Counted from the first letter of the stretch, positions 1 through 7,800 are shown. The stretch: DNA of 64,000 nucleotides from Algorimicrobium hallyeonense (GCF_042657385.1 NZ_JBHSLA010000006.1:1-64000); one strand, 5' to 3'. Numbers and translations are program-made. The notes: a model not told the origin generated them from the letters alone.

Positions 1-311
1 GAATACAATATTGCAGCAATGTATATACGCAAATACTCAACAGAAAAAAGATAAACATTAGTATGACTGAAGAAAATCATTGTTACGAAAACGCCATGGC
101 TGAACGTGTAAATGGCATCCTAAAAGACGAGTTTTATCTCGACCAGACCTTTGATAACGTAGCTCACGCAAAGAGAGCTGCAAAAAATGCAATTAATCTA
201 TACAACGAAATAAGATTACATTTATCTTTAGACTATAAAACACCTAATATGGTATATCAATTATCAGCGTAAATTCAATTTTAACCTGTAGCCATATTTC
301 AGGACGAGACA
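1..311 (+). mobile_element. Right end of an IS3-family insertion sequence
   Basis: The transposase tail is followed within 40 bases by a likely terminal inverted repeat at about 284-311 ending GGACGAGACA. An end in ...CA-3' is usual for IS3 elements. The left end and the target duplication lie outside the window, so the boundary is inferred from position and the CA terminus only. Confidence 0.55.
3..272 (+). CDS. IS3-family transposase (OrfB/integrase), C-terminal part, cut by window start
   Basis: This is the last ~90 residues of a DDE integrase-type transposase. The frame is open from base 3, upstream of the first ATG at 63, so the gene begins outside the window. The string CYENAMAERVNGILKDEF is the block around the catalytic Glu of the IS3 integrase core (the E of AER), and NEIRLHLSL.YKTPNMVY matches the family's C-terminal 'YN..R.H.SL...TP' signature. 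It would catalyse strand transfer of its own element. Whether it is intact cannot be judged from this window. The ATG at 63 should not be taken as the real start. Confidence 0.85.
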   Translation: MQYCSNVYTQILNRKKINISMTEENHCYENAMAERVNGILKDEFYLDQTFDNVAHAKRAAKNAINLYNEIRLHLSLDYKTPNMVYQLSA

Positions 312-659
312 TACCTGCGCAGAGCAAAAACCTGTGCTAAATTGCAACAAATAGCTCTTTAAATTTGGATTAAAAACAAACGAATAAAATCGGAATTAAA
401 AAACGTCTGAATAAACTCAGAACGGAAGAATTTTAATCAGAACGTCGGCCTGAATTGCAGAACGGAAAATGACGTTCATCTGACTACAACCATTTGCAAT
501 CTGAATTAAAAACATCGAAATTTAAAACGCTGGACTGGAATTGTGGAGATTTTTTTTTGTTTTTTAAGTAAAATATCAGATTTTAGAGATTTTTAGAATC
601 TCATAGCAAAAAAGCTGGCTTATAAAAAAACGTTTACTAAAACCTAAAAACAAGCTTAA
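312..659. other. Gene-free AT-rich spacer between IS end and orphan gene
   Basis: No open frame of note. It contains a short run of 20-base-period repeats (418-477, listed separately), further loose recurrences of GAATTAAAAA and CTGAAT, and a poly-T stretch near 550-565. No convincing promoter, tRNA or terminator was recognised. Confidence 0.5.
418..477. repeat. Three degenerate 20-bp tandem units sharing CAGAACG
   Basis: CAGAACG occurs at 418, 438 and 458, exactly 20 bases apart. Units 1 and 3 also share CAGAACGGAA. The remaining 10-13 bases of each unit are diverged. The periodicity is seen directly; any function is unknown. Confidence 0.55.
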
Positions 660-1109
660 ATGAATAAAGACAAAAAAATAATAAAACAAATAATTGAGCT
701 GTTTAATGAAACGATTAAATTGTCCCAAGTAAATAAATCTGAATTAAATTCAAATGAATCTCTTCGGGAAAATTTAAGTTTAAAATTTAGAAAAATAGGA
801 AAATTAGGACAGTCCATTTCACCACAGTTAGTTCTTAATTATCAAAATAATTTTTTTTGGGGTTTATTTGTTTCTCTAGAAAATTGGACAATTGATAAAA
901 ATGATGATGTATCTTGGGAACTTATAAAAGGATATACTCATAAAGGAGTGAAATATGACTCATTGAAAAATCATAAAAATAATTTAGAAAAAATATATAA
1001 TATTGAATTTGAACAAGTTTTAAATTCTGAAATTAAGAATAGTTTAAATACTAAAAAGAACAAATCTGGTACGAAAATAATTTATACACCTATGGGAAAC
1101 AAAAGATAA
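660..1109 (+). CDS. Hypothetical protein, orphan gene between IS remnants
   Basis: A 149-residue protein I do not recognise. It is rich in Lys, Asn and Ile and apparently soluble: there is no signal peptide or membrane segment. An aromatic block NNFFWGLF lies near residue 64 and a Lys/Asn-rich C-terminus follows. Its codons are very AT-rich even for this window. It sits between an IS3 end (to 311) and an IS110 remnant (1162-1320), so it may be a recently acquired or cassette-like gene. The ATG at 660 is the only good start. That it is truly expressed is uncertain. Confidence 0.5.
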   Translation: MNKDKKIIKQIIELFNETIKLSQVNKSELNSNESLRENLSLKFRKIGKLGQSISPQLVLNYQNNFFWGLFVSLENWTIDKNDDVSWELIKGYTHKGVKYDSLKNHKNNLEKIYNIEFEQVLNSEIKNSLNTKKNKSGTKIIYTPMGNKR

Positions 1110-1161
1110 GTACTATTAAGTACTATTGCCAACAAAGAACTGAGTTAAAAAACAAGCAATT

Positions 1162-1320
1162 TTAAGCTAATTTTGAAACAAAGTTCTCATCATAAGGCAA
1201 ACCACTTTTTGCGATAGCAAATGCCTGTTTTAATAATTTATTTGCTACTGCTATTAATGTCAGTTTTTTACTCTTTCCTTTTGCTACTAATCGTTCATAA
1301 ATCTCCCCGCATGCCTTGTT
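1162..1320 (-). pseudogene. IS110-family transposase, C-terminal remnant
   Basis: Read on the minus strand, this encodes NKACGEIYERLVAKGKSKK followed by LTLIAVANKLLKQAFAIAKS and a stop at 1162. That is the usual end of the IS110/IS116/IS902 transposase (transposase_20 region and tail). Upstream of NKACG the frame runs into unrelated sequence at the palindromic CCTGCC repeat and then a stop, so at least 80 percent of the gene is missing. It cannot encode an active transposase. Confidence 0.75.
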
Positions 1321-1478
1321 GTACCTGCCTGCCTGCAGGTTTACAAAATGGGAATCATTGGGAACAACGCATTTAATCTCGACTACTTCTCCTTACAAAC
1401 GAAAGTTCAAACAGAAAACAAACTATATTTTTTATACTTTAGATAATTCAAATTCCTTAATAATTAACCAGTACATCT

Positions 1479-1486
1479 TAACTTTG
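1479..1486 (+). promoter_or_regulatory. Predicted -7 element TAACTTTG
   Basis: Exact match to the Bacteroidota consensus TAnnTTTG, ending 11 bases before the ATG at 1498. No clear -33 TTTG lies upstream. It predicts a very short leader (~8 nt). Confidence 0.4.
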
Positions 1487-1497
1487 TTAAAAAAACT

Positions 1498-2331
1498 ATG
1501 AACACAAAAATAGCTTCCCTTCTACTATTTTCTATTTTACTTTGTAACTGCGCTTCTAGAAAAATAAAAGATGTTGCTTATTTAAAATCTGCAGATACTA
1601 AAACAGCAATGCAGCCGGCGTTAAATGTTTTTGAACCTAAAAATTCCAAAGCTGCAAAAAATCCGGTGATGATTTTTGTGCATGGTGGCTATTGGACAGA
1701 AGGTGACAAAAACACTTACGGGTTTTTAGGAAGAAATTTTGCCAAAAGTGATGTTGTCACTGTAATTGCTGGCTATACGTTAAGTCCGAATGCTAATTAT
1801 GATTCGATGGCTAAAGAAATTGCACAAGCAGTTAACTGGACTGTAAAAAATATTGAAAAGTATAAAGGTGATCCTGAACAAATTTATGTCATGGGTCATA
1901 GTGCTGGAGGTCATTTAATTGCTTTAATTGCTACAAATCCAAAATATTTAGAAAATAAGAATGTGCTTAAAGGTGTTATTTTAAATGATGCCGCTGGTTT
2001 AGATATGAAAACATATTTAGATAAAAACCCACCAACAAGCGAACATCATTATGATGTAACTTGGACTAAAGATCCAGCAAACTGGAAAGACGCTTCTCCT
2101 ATTTATTTTATGGATGAAAGCATGCCTCCTTTTTTAATTTATGTAGGCGAAAAAACCTATAATTCAATCATTTCGCAAAACGAAGCTTTTGTTGCAAAAT
2201 TAAAAACCTATCAACCAGATATAGAACCCATTTTCTTAAATAAGAAACATGTACCAATGATGTCACAATTTATTTTTCCTTGGAATAAGAGGTATGATGA
2301 AATTTTGCAATTTATTACATCAGATAAATAA
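1498..2331 (+). CDS. Alpha/beta-hydrolase lipoprotein (carboxylesterase-like)
   Basis: A 277-residue serine hydrolase, predicted to be lipid-anchored: residues 1-18 form a signal peptide with lipobox LCNC (Cys18). It carries the HGGYW oxyanion motif (62-66) of the HSL/BD-FAE-like esterases, the nucleophile elbow GHSAGG (Ser135), and a late His (about 251, in KKHVP) as probable catalytic base. The likely reaction is hydrolysis of an ester of a small acid; the substrate cannot be told. It stands alone: the next gene, on the opposite strand, ends 20 bases away. Family assignment is strong, physiological role unknown. Confidence 0.85.
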   Translation: MNTKIASLLLFSILLCNCASRKIKDVAYLKSADTKTAMQPALNVFEPKNSKAAKNPVMIFVHGGYWTEGDKNTYGFLGRNFAKSDVVTVIAGYTLSPNANYDSMAKEIAQAVNWTVKNIEKYKGDPEQIYVMGHSAGGHLIALIATNPKYLENKNVLKGVILNDAAGLDMKTYLDKNPPTSEHHYDVTWTKDPANWKDASPIYFMDESMPPFLIYVGEKTYNSIISQNEAFVAKLKTYQPDIEPIFLNKKHVPMMSQFIFPWNKRYDEILQFITSDK

Positions 2332-2350
2332 GGAATTCACTCAACAACAA

Positions 2351-2968
2351 TCAAATCAAATACACCACATTCCCAATTCCCACAATAGCAGTTATACACC
2401 CTAAAATAAAATTCATTTTAGTCGCTATAAAAGTCAGTTTGTGTTCAATTTTATCAGCAATAGTGGCATAAACGGAATACAAAATAAATGAACCAACCGT
2501 GGAGCCAATGGAAAAATAGAAACTATTGAGCAAGGAATACTCAAAATAGTCTAACCCGATTAATAACGATATGGAGGTAAAGTAAAATGGAATGGCAACC
2601 ATATTTAATGAGGACATAACGATGCCGTGTAAATACGCTCGCGACTTTTCAATTTCCACCTTCTTTTTTTGATTCTTTTTAGTAACATGAAGTCTGAAAA
2701 AATTAATAGATAACAACAATAAAATTCCTGTACCTACTTTTTGAATAGTAGTAATGTATTGGGAATTCTCCATCAAAATACTTGATAAATACGCACCAAT
2801 ATTTGCTTGAAAAAACAAAACCGTAGCATAACCTCCAATTAAATAATAAGCCGCTTTTCGGCCACTTTTTAAACTGAATTTAACAACGGTTAGATTTAAA
2901 AAACTGGGAACAATACTTCCCATTATAGCAATAATAAATCCAAAAAATAAGCAGGTAAAAAAGATCAT
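2351..2968 (-). CDS. LysE-family exporter (amino-acid translocator-like)
   Basis: A 205-residue polytopic membrane protein with about six hydrophobic segments. It opens with the glycine/proline-bearing first helix typical of LysE/RhtB exporters (GFIIAIMGSIVPSFLNL) and has a basic cytoplasmic loop near residues 93-105 (KKNQKKKVE). Family members export amino acids or similar small solutes using the proton gradient. It is divergent from the broken AraC-type gene at 3161, which may once have regulated it; that is inference from position. The substrate is unknown. Confidence 0.75.
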   Translation of the reverse strand: MIFFTCLFFGFIIAIMGSIVPSFLNLTVVKFSLKSGRKAAYYLIGGYATVLFFQANIGAYLSSILMENSQYITTIQKVGTGILLLLSINFFRLHVTKKNQKKKVEIEKSRAYLHGIVMSSLNMVAIPFYFTSISLLIGLDYFEYSLLNSFYFSIGSTVGSFILYSVYATIADKIEHKLTFIATKMNFILGCITAIVGIGNVVYLI

Positions 2969-3160
2969 ATAGTTTTTCTAGGCTCAAATAAACAATTTAA
3001 GGCTATAACCTATTGCTGTGTATCATTTTTAGTTTAACTCATAAACATTCTCGAGTAGCACGTTTATTACCTTACTTTTATCATTTACAACCGTTTAAGA
3101 TGTTTTTGTTAACTTGTTCCGTAATAAGAAAACCAAAACCTGCACACTAAAAACATTTAA

Positions 3161-3583
3161 ATGGCCATTGAGAATATTCCAGAAATCTATATTACGTACA
3201 AAAATAAAAGACCAGACTTGTTTGTCTATGATTTTAAAATGACCAATGATGTTGTTAAAAGTAAAGTCAATTTGGGGATGCATATGTTTAGCTTTCTACA
3301 AGTTGGAAAAAAGCAAGTACACTTTGCAGGAACAACAGTTGCCGTAAATAAAGACCAGTCCCTATTACTAAAAAAGGGCAATTGGCTTTGGACGGAGTTA
3401 TTAGAAACGGAAGCCAAATATTACTGTAAGCTCTTCTTTTTTTCTGAAGAAAAACTCAAAGAATTTCTAGAAAAACATACAGCAAACAATCACGTTGTTT
3501 CAAACGATATCCCTCAATTTCTTATTAGGAATGACTACTATATAAGTTAGTATTTAAATTCATTACACAAAACAGCTATAAAT
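3161..3583 (+). pseudogene. AraC-family regulator truncated by an internal stop (N-terminal sensing domain only)
   Basis: The 129 readable residues match the cupin-like N-terminal domain of AraC regulators common in flavobacteria (SFLQVGKKQVHF, LLLKKGNWLWTE, KLFFFSEEKLKEFL). The frame stops at TAG (3548-3550). Reading through it gives YLNSLHKTAIN before another stop, which looks like the normal linker (YYIS.YLNSL), so the TAG is probably a nonsense mutation. The C-terminal helix-turn-helix domain of ~100 residues is absent; the following 150 bases have no matching frame. The remaining product could bind a ligand but not DNA. I am fairly sure of the domain, less sure of the mechanism of loss. 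Confidence 0.6.
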
Positions 3584-3731
3584 TAAACATGAAGAATAGA
3601 CACTGCTAAAAAAGTGAAATTCGCATTGCCTTTTCATCTCATAAAAAAGAACTACCTTTTTACACGCAAACTTTTAAATGTCTTATAAATGAAATTAACA
3701 AACAGCATTATTTTCATATAATCCGCAAGCG

Positions 3732-4376
3732 ATGAAAACAATCAGTATGATATATATATTATTTTTCGCTGTTCTTTTTGTTTGCGAAAAAGATTCAGAT
3801 GATAAGTATATCTTCTTCTTACACAATCGCTTTTTAGAATATCACGAATTACAAGATGAACATCCTGAATACGGACGGACAGAATACACCGAAATTATTT
3901 CGGTATTTAAAGAAAACGGATTTCAAGTCATAAGTGAAAAGCGACAAGGCAACGTGAATGCTAGAGCGTATGCTATGAGAATGGTATCTCAAATTGATAG
4001 CCTAATTAAAACAGGCATTGAACCTCATAAAATAACAGTTGTTGGCACATCCAAAGGTGGATATATTGCACAGTATGTTTCTACCTTGGCAAATAATCCC
4101 GATTTGAATTTTGTGTTTATTGCCAGTTTTAGGGATACTGATATTCAAAATATTCCCGAAATAAACTACTGTGGAAATATTTTAACAATTTATGAAAAAT
4201 CGGATCCATATGGTGTTTCGGCAATAGCACGGAAGGAAAGCTCGACTTGCAAAATCAAAAATTTTAAAGAAATTGAACTCAATACCAAAATGGGACATGG
4301 CTTTTTATTTAAACCGCTCAACTCTTGGATGAAACCCACAATGATGTGGGCCAATGGAAATTATAATGAGCAATGA
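3732..4376 (+). CDS. Secreted alpha/beta-hydrolase of unknown substrate
   Basis: A 214-residue protein with an N-terminal hydrophobic segment (residues 4-18, ending FVCEK, a poor lipobox). The core resembles a small serine hydrolase: nucleophile elbow GTSKGG (Ser107), possible acid Asp158 (EKSDPYG) and base His189 (KMGHGF). The HNRF motif near residue 31 would form the oxyanion pocket. No family-specific signature was recognised. It lies 100 bases before the EEP-family gene at 4476 on the same strand. Fold assignment is reasonable, substrate unknown. Confidence 0.65.
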   Translation: MKTISMIYILFFAVLFVCEKDSDDKYIFFLHNRFLEYHELQDEHPEYGRTEYTEIISVFKENGFQVISEKRQGNVNARAYAMRMVSQIDSLIKTGIEPHKITVVGTSKGGYIAQYVSTLANNPDLNFVFIASFRDTDIQNIPEINYCGNILTIYEKSDPYGVSAIARKESSTCKIKNFKEIELNTKMGHGFLFKPLNSWMKPTMMWANGNYNEQ

Positions 4377-4462
4377 AACCCACAATATTTGAAATACAAC
4401 AACTATACTCCAAAACCTGTAGATTTAATTTAAAATAATAATTTATAGTTTCAATTTTAAAG

Positions 4463-4470
4463 TAACTTTA
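4463..4470 (+). promoter_or_regulatory. Predicted -7 element TAACTTTA
   Basis: One mismatch to TAnnTTTG. It ends only 5 bases before the ATG at 4476, so the predicted transcript would have almost no leader (see the findings on near-leaderless promoters). Confidence 0.3.
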
Positions 4471-4475
4471 GTGAT

Positions 4476-5480
4476 ATGGAAAAATTAAAAAAAGCATTCA
4501 GAATAGTTCTATACATTCTTGCAATTTTTATTATGCTATGCTCTATGCTTTCCATATTTAGGAATTCGGAAATTCGCTATTTAAAAATGCTTGACTTTCC
4601 ACGGATCCAACTTTTTATAATTTCTTTAGCAACAATCTTATTTCTTTTAATTTTCATTCGGAAAAGAAGCTGGTTTAAAAACATATTGATTTCGGGATTA
4701 TTAATTGGTATACTAATTAATGGTTATTTTTTAATAAACTACACGCGTTTAGTACCTGTAGAGGTCCCATCCGCGGAAGCACCATTTAATCCAAGCAACG
4801 AATTAAGCATGATAATAGCAAATGTTAAAATGTCCAATAAAATTGTGCAACCGTTAATGGATTTAATTTCTGAAAAGAACCCTGATTTAATACTTGCCAT
4901 GGAAACAGACCAATGGTGGAGTAATAAATTAAATGTTCTGACTGCTAATTATCCCTACTTCCAACAAAGCACAAATAAAGTTGCGTATGGTATGGTTTTA
5001 TACAGTAAACTACCTTTAAATATGATAGACGTCACGTATTTAAACAATAAAAAAGTGCCTTCATTTGAAAGTACCATTACCCTGAAAAACAATCAAGAAA
5101 TTAGTTTACATTGTCTTCATCCAGTTCCACCAACACACTATAAAGACTTACCAGACAATGCCAATCAAGATGAAAATGCTATGAAAAAATTAGGGAAGCA
5201 TATTCAAGATCGAAAACACCCAACTATAGTAGCTGGCGATTTAAATGATGTGGTTTGGTCCTATGTTGATGAATTAACGAACACCAAAAACATACTTTTT
5301 GACCTTAGGGTTGGCAGAGGGTTTTTTAATAGTTTTAGCGCGGAAAACATGTTTATGCGTTGGCCACTAGACCATGTTTTTGTTACAGAAGAATTTCGTC
5401 TTAAAAAACTAGAACGCTTATCTAAAATAGGTTCAGACCATTTTCCTATTTATGTGGAATTAGTGTTAGATAAAAAGTAG
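4476..5480 (+). CDS. Membrane-anchored endonuclease/exonuclease/phosphatase (EEP) family protein
   Basis: 334 residues. Three N-terminal transmembrane helices (about 10-26, 45-61, 69-88) are followed by an extracytoplasmic EEP domain of about 220 residues. Catalytic signatures seen: Asn116 (IIANVK), Glu143 (AMETD), His215 (HCLHP), Asp255/Asn257 (AGDLND) and Asp321-His322 (GSDHFP). These form the Mg-dependent phosphodiesterase centre of the DNase I/sphingomyelinase superfamily. The architecture resembles the YafD-like subgroup. The substrate could be a nucleic acid, phospholipid or inositol phosphate; the sequence does not decide. Confidence 0.82.
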   Translation: MEKLKKAFRIVLYILAIFIMLCSMLSIFRNSEIRYLKMLDFPRIQLFIISLATILFLLIFIRKRSWFKNILISGLLIGILINGYFLINYTRLVPVEVPSAEAPFNPSNELSMIIANVKMSNKIVQPLMDLISEKNPDLILAMETDQWWSNKLNVLTANYPYFQQSTNKVAYGMVLYSKLPLNMIDVTYLNNKKVPSFESTITLKNNQEISLHCLHPVPPTHYKDLPDNANQDENAMKKLGKHIQDRKHPTIVAGDLNDVVWSYVDELTNTKNILFDLRVGRGFFNSFSAENMFMRWPLDHVFVTEEFRLKKLERLSKIGSDHFPIYVELVLDKK

Positions 5481-5507
5481 CTATGCTAAAATGTAAAATT
5501 GGCTTTT

Positions 5508-5909
5508 TTAATTGGGCACAACAACCGCATGTCCTTCATGCTCCCATTTGGTAATACCGCCTTTAAAATCATAAATTTTGGTAAAGCCAGCATCCAGCAT
5601 TTTTTCGGCACATTCCGCACTTCTACCACCGGATTTACAATATAGAATAACCGGTTTATCTTTATCTAGTTTTAAAATATCTTCATCGAAGGTTTCGGAT
5701 AAGAAATCAATATTTTGAAAATTAGCAATATAACCTTCAGCATATTCTTCCGGTGTACGAACATCAATTAGTTGCACATCATCAAGATCTAAAAGCATCT
5801 GCATTTCTTCTGTTGTAACTACCTGAATGGCATCGTTTTTAGACGATTGCTGGCAACTACTAATACTTAAAACCAGTATTAACAAAGCTATTCCAAATAT
5901 ATTTTTCAT
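5508..5909 (-). CDS. Rhodanese-like lipoprotein
   Basis: 133 residues. The signal peptide has a lipobox SISSC (Cys19), so a lipid anchor is predicted, followed by a single rhodanese domain (about 30-131). The active-site loop YCKSGGRS carries the sulfur-accepting Cys91. Such domains pass sulfane sulfur or handle reactive sulfur/cyanide; here it would work in the periplasm. It lies 11 bases downstream of a cytoplasmic single-domain rhodanese with nearly the same loop (CRSGGRS), so the pair is probably co-transcribed and may be an old duplication. Confidence 0.85.
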   Translation of the reverse strand: MKNIFGIALLILVLSISSCQQSSKNDAIQVVTTEEMQMLLDLDDVQLIDVRTPEEYAEGYIANFQNIDFLSETFDEDILKLDKDKPVILYCKSGGRSAECAEKMLDAGFTKIYDFKGGITKWEHEGHAVVVPN

Positions 5910-5920
5910 AATTTTTTATT

Positions 5921-6235
5921 CTATGGTTCAATGACTTCACCTGTCCATTCCGTAAAACCACCCATTAAATTATAAGCATTTTCAATTCCTAATTGATTCA
6001 TAATTGCACAAGCTTGCGCACTACGTCCTCCAGATCTACAATAGATATAATAATTTTTTGAAGCATCTAAAGTTTGAATTTTCTCCATAAATACCTGACT
6101 CTGAAAAATATCCAATTGTTCAGCATTAGGAATCATACCTTCCGCTACTTCTTCATCTGTACGAACATCTATAATAACGGCTTCAGGATCTTTTTCTAAT
6201 TGCTCACGCCAAGCGGCTTGTGTTAAATCTGACAT
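5921..6235 (-). CDS. Single-domain rhodanese (cytoplasmic)
   Basis: A 104-residue rhodanese domain without signal peptide. Asp/Arg of VIIDVRTDEEV and the active-site loop YCRSGGRSAQA (Cys66) are intact. Predicted sulfurtransferase of GlpE/PspE size. It is the first gene of a two-gene minus-strand unit with the lipoprotein rhodanese. A terminator hairpin at 6287-6313 separates it from the thioredoxin genes upstream, so it needs its own promoter. Confidence 0.87.
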   Translation of the reverse strand: MSDLTQAAWREQLEKDPEAVIIDVRTDEEVAEGMIPNAEQLDIFQSQVFMEKIQTLDASKNYYIYCRSGGRSAQACAIMNQLGIENAYNLMGGFTEWTGEVIEP

Positions 6236-6281
6236 ATTAATTTTAATTTCTTCAAAATTACTACTTATTCATTAATAGACG

Positions 6282-6313
6282 AAAAAAAATCCGAAATGTT
6301 ACGTTCCGGATTT
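6282..6313 (-). terminator. Rho-independent terminator after the thioredoxin pair
   Basis: Arms AAATCCG/CGGATTT flank a 13-base loop. Read on the minus strand the hairpin is followed by a run of T (the A-run at 6282-6289). It would end transcription coming from 6374. Confidence 0.65.
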
Positions 6314-6373
6314 CTTAATCTTTTCTAATGGTTCTGCCAAACGCTATAATTCACAGAAAACAATTTAATTTCA

Positions 6374-6985
6374 TTACACCTTTATCGTACAACCAATGGC
6401 ACGTGTATGTGTTTCTTTAATGGTTTTTCCTGCCAACAAAGCATCCACAGCATTTTCAACATATTTCTGATTCACTGCATTGGCATCTTGATAATTATCA
6501 TCAATAGCACCAATATATTTTACCTGATTGCCATTGGCTGTTTTTTCCAAAATATAGACATGAGGCGTTTTCGTAGCCCCATATTGTGGATAAATTTTCT
6601 GTCCTTTATCCATTAAATATGGAAATGTAAAACCTTTGGCTTTGGCTCTAGCTCTCATTGCTTCCATGCTATCCCCTTTTTGAACATCAGGGTTATTGGG
6701 CATAATAGCAATAACTGGATATCCTTTTGATGCATATTTTTTATCCAATGCAGTAATACGGTCTTCATAAGCCACTGAATATGGACACGTATTACATGTG
6801 AAAATCACGATAAAACCCTTGGCGTCTGTGTAGTCTTTTAAAGAAACCATATTGCCATCTATATTCTCTAAGCTAAAATCCGTTGCTATATCACCTACTT
6901 TGTAACCTGCATCTTCTGTTTTTACGGTAAAAGCAAAAAAGGAGATTAATGCTAACAGCACAAATGTTGTTTTAAGTGTTTTCAT
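6374..6985 (-). CDS. Secreted thioredoxin-fold protein (AhpC/TSA-like redoxin)
   Basis: 203 residues with signal peptide (about 1-20). The redoxin domain carries FTCNTCPYS (Cys64, Cys67), a CxxC in the position of the peroxiredoxin/thioredoxin active site. This subfamily is common in Bacteroidota as 'thioredoxin family protein' with an unknown partner; periplasmic disulfide reduction or peroxide handling is likely. It follows the TlpA-like gene by 5 bases, so they form one transcription unit ending at the hairpin near 6300. Confidence 0.78.
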   Translation of the reverse strand: MKTLKTTFVLLALISFFAFTVKTEDAGYKVGDIATDFSLENIDGNMVSLKDYTDAKGFIVIFTCNTCPYSVAYEDRITALDKKYASKGYPVIAIMPNNPDVQKGDSMEAMRARAKAKGFTFPYLMDKGQKIYPQYGATKTPHVYILEKTANGNQVKYIGAIDDNYQDANAVNQKYVENAVDALLAGKTIKETHTRAIGCTIKV

Positions 6986-6990
6986 TATTA

Positions 6991-7530
6991 TTATTTTAAA
7001 AATTTATTAAGTTCTATTTGTAATTCTTTATAGGTGAAAGTTTGCTCATAAAAAGCTCTTTTATCCTTATTGTAAATAAGTGTTGCGGGAATAGCACCAC
7101 TCCACTCCGCACTCACTTGCGGAATCCAACTATTTGCATCCACATCATTTAAAACTAAAATATCAGACTGCAAATTATGCTTACTTATAAAGGGTTTAAG
7201 TTTGCTTTCATATTGATGTGGAAAATCTAAACTCACCAATAAAACCTTCACATTTTCAGATTGATAATCGTTTCCTAACTTTTCAAAAGCTGGTAGTTCT
7301 TTAATACAAGGCGCACACCAAGTTGCCCAAAAATTAACCACATAAACGGTATCATCTGTTTTATTTAAAAAAGGCTTCAGTCCTTCAAAGTCGTAAATAG
7401 CGAGACTATCTTTAACCTCTTCAATATGTGTATTGGCATTTTGAGTTTGTTCTTTTTTAGAAATATCTTGACAACTCCAAACGGTAAGCACCAAAAAAAA
7501 TAACATATATTTCATCTGATAAAAATACAT
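6991..7530 (-). CDS. TlpA-like thioredoxin-fold lipoprotein
   Basis: 179 residues. N-terminal signal with lipobox VWSC (Cys20), then a thioredoxin fold with the classic active site WATWCAPC (Cys72, Cys75) followed by KELP. TlpA/ResA-type proteins reduce periplasmic disulfides, for example during cytochrome c maturation. The start at 7530 gives MYFYQMKYM; the Met at residue 6 (7515) is an equally good start and puts the signal peptide at the N-terminus. First gene of a two-gene unit with the redoxin at 6374. Confidence 0.83.
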   Translation of the reverse strand: MYFYQMKYMLFFLVLTVWSCQDISKKEQTQNANTHIEEVKDSLAIYDFEGLKPFLNKTDDTVYVVNFWATWCAPCIKELPAFEKLGNDYQSENVKVLLVSLDFPHQYESKLKPFISKHNLQSDILVLNDVDANSWIPQVSAEWSGAIPATLIYNKDKRAFYEQTFTYKELQIELNKFLK

Positions 7531-7610
7531 ATTTGTTTTTAATTGATTTGCTGTTTAACAAACATTTAAACGAACAGAATCCCTTTTAAACCATTTTTAT
7601 GCAATAATTT

Positions 7611-7640
7611 TTGGTTAGTTAAATTTTCATTTTATATTTG
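7611..7640 (+). promoter_or_regulatory. trp operon promoter (TTGG-N18-TATATTTG)
   Basis: A -7 box TATATTTG (7633-7640) fits TAnnTTTG exactly and a -33-like TTGG sits 18 bases upstream. Transcription should start near 7644, about 15 bases before the leader peptide ATG. Confidence 0.65.
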
Positions 7641-7658
7641 ACCTATATTAAAATACTC

Positions 7659-7721
7659 ATGAACACAATTTTAAATCATACGTGGTGGTGGAACAATCGA
7701 AATTCAAAATTCGTGAACTAA
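7659..7721 (+). CDS. trpL: trp operon leader peptide (three consecutive Trp codons)
   Basis: A 20-residue open frame MNTILNHTWWWNNRNSKFVN with TGG TGG TGG at 7683-7691. It lies between the promoter and the terminator hairpin that precedes trpE. It is a sensor rather than a functional peptide: lack of charged tRNA-Trp would stall the ribosome on the Trp codons. Its last codons contain TCGTGAA (7711-7717), the antiterminator half. A ribosome finishing at the stop would cover that segment, while one stalled at the Trp codons would leave it free. The arrangement is textbook attenuation; the assignment is from sequence alone. Confidence 0.88.
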   Translation: MNTILNHTWWWNNRNSKFVN

Positions 7722-7752
7722 TCCTATCCGTATATTTAAATTAAACATACTT

Positions 7753-7788
7753 AAAAAGGCTTGTCATTCACGACAAGCCTTTTTTTTT
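7753..7788 (+). terminator. trp attenuator terminator hairpin
   Basis: Stem AGGCTTGTC (7757-7765) pairs with GACAAGCCT (7772-7780), extended by flanking A and T runs and followed by eight T. The loop and right arm hold TTCACGA (7767-7773), perfectly complementary to TCGTGAA inside the leader peptide, giving the alternative antiterminator fold. Confidence 0.88.
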
Positions 7789-7800
7789 GAAATCATATTT

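Larger units (their letters stand above)
1110..1497. other. Spacer holding an IS110 remnant
   Basis: It begins with a duplicated AAGTACTATT (about 1107-1126), holds the minus-strand IS110 fragment, and a palindromic CCTGCCTGCCTGCAGG-type string at 1325-1340 exactly where transposase similarity stops. A small plus-strand open frame over 1316-1501 is antisense to the remnant and has no coding character. Confidence 0.5.

Noticed and set aside
1316..1501. 61-residue plus-strand open frame
   Set aside because: It runs antisense to the IS110 remnant and through the promoter of the esterase gene; no coding signature.
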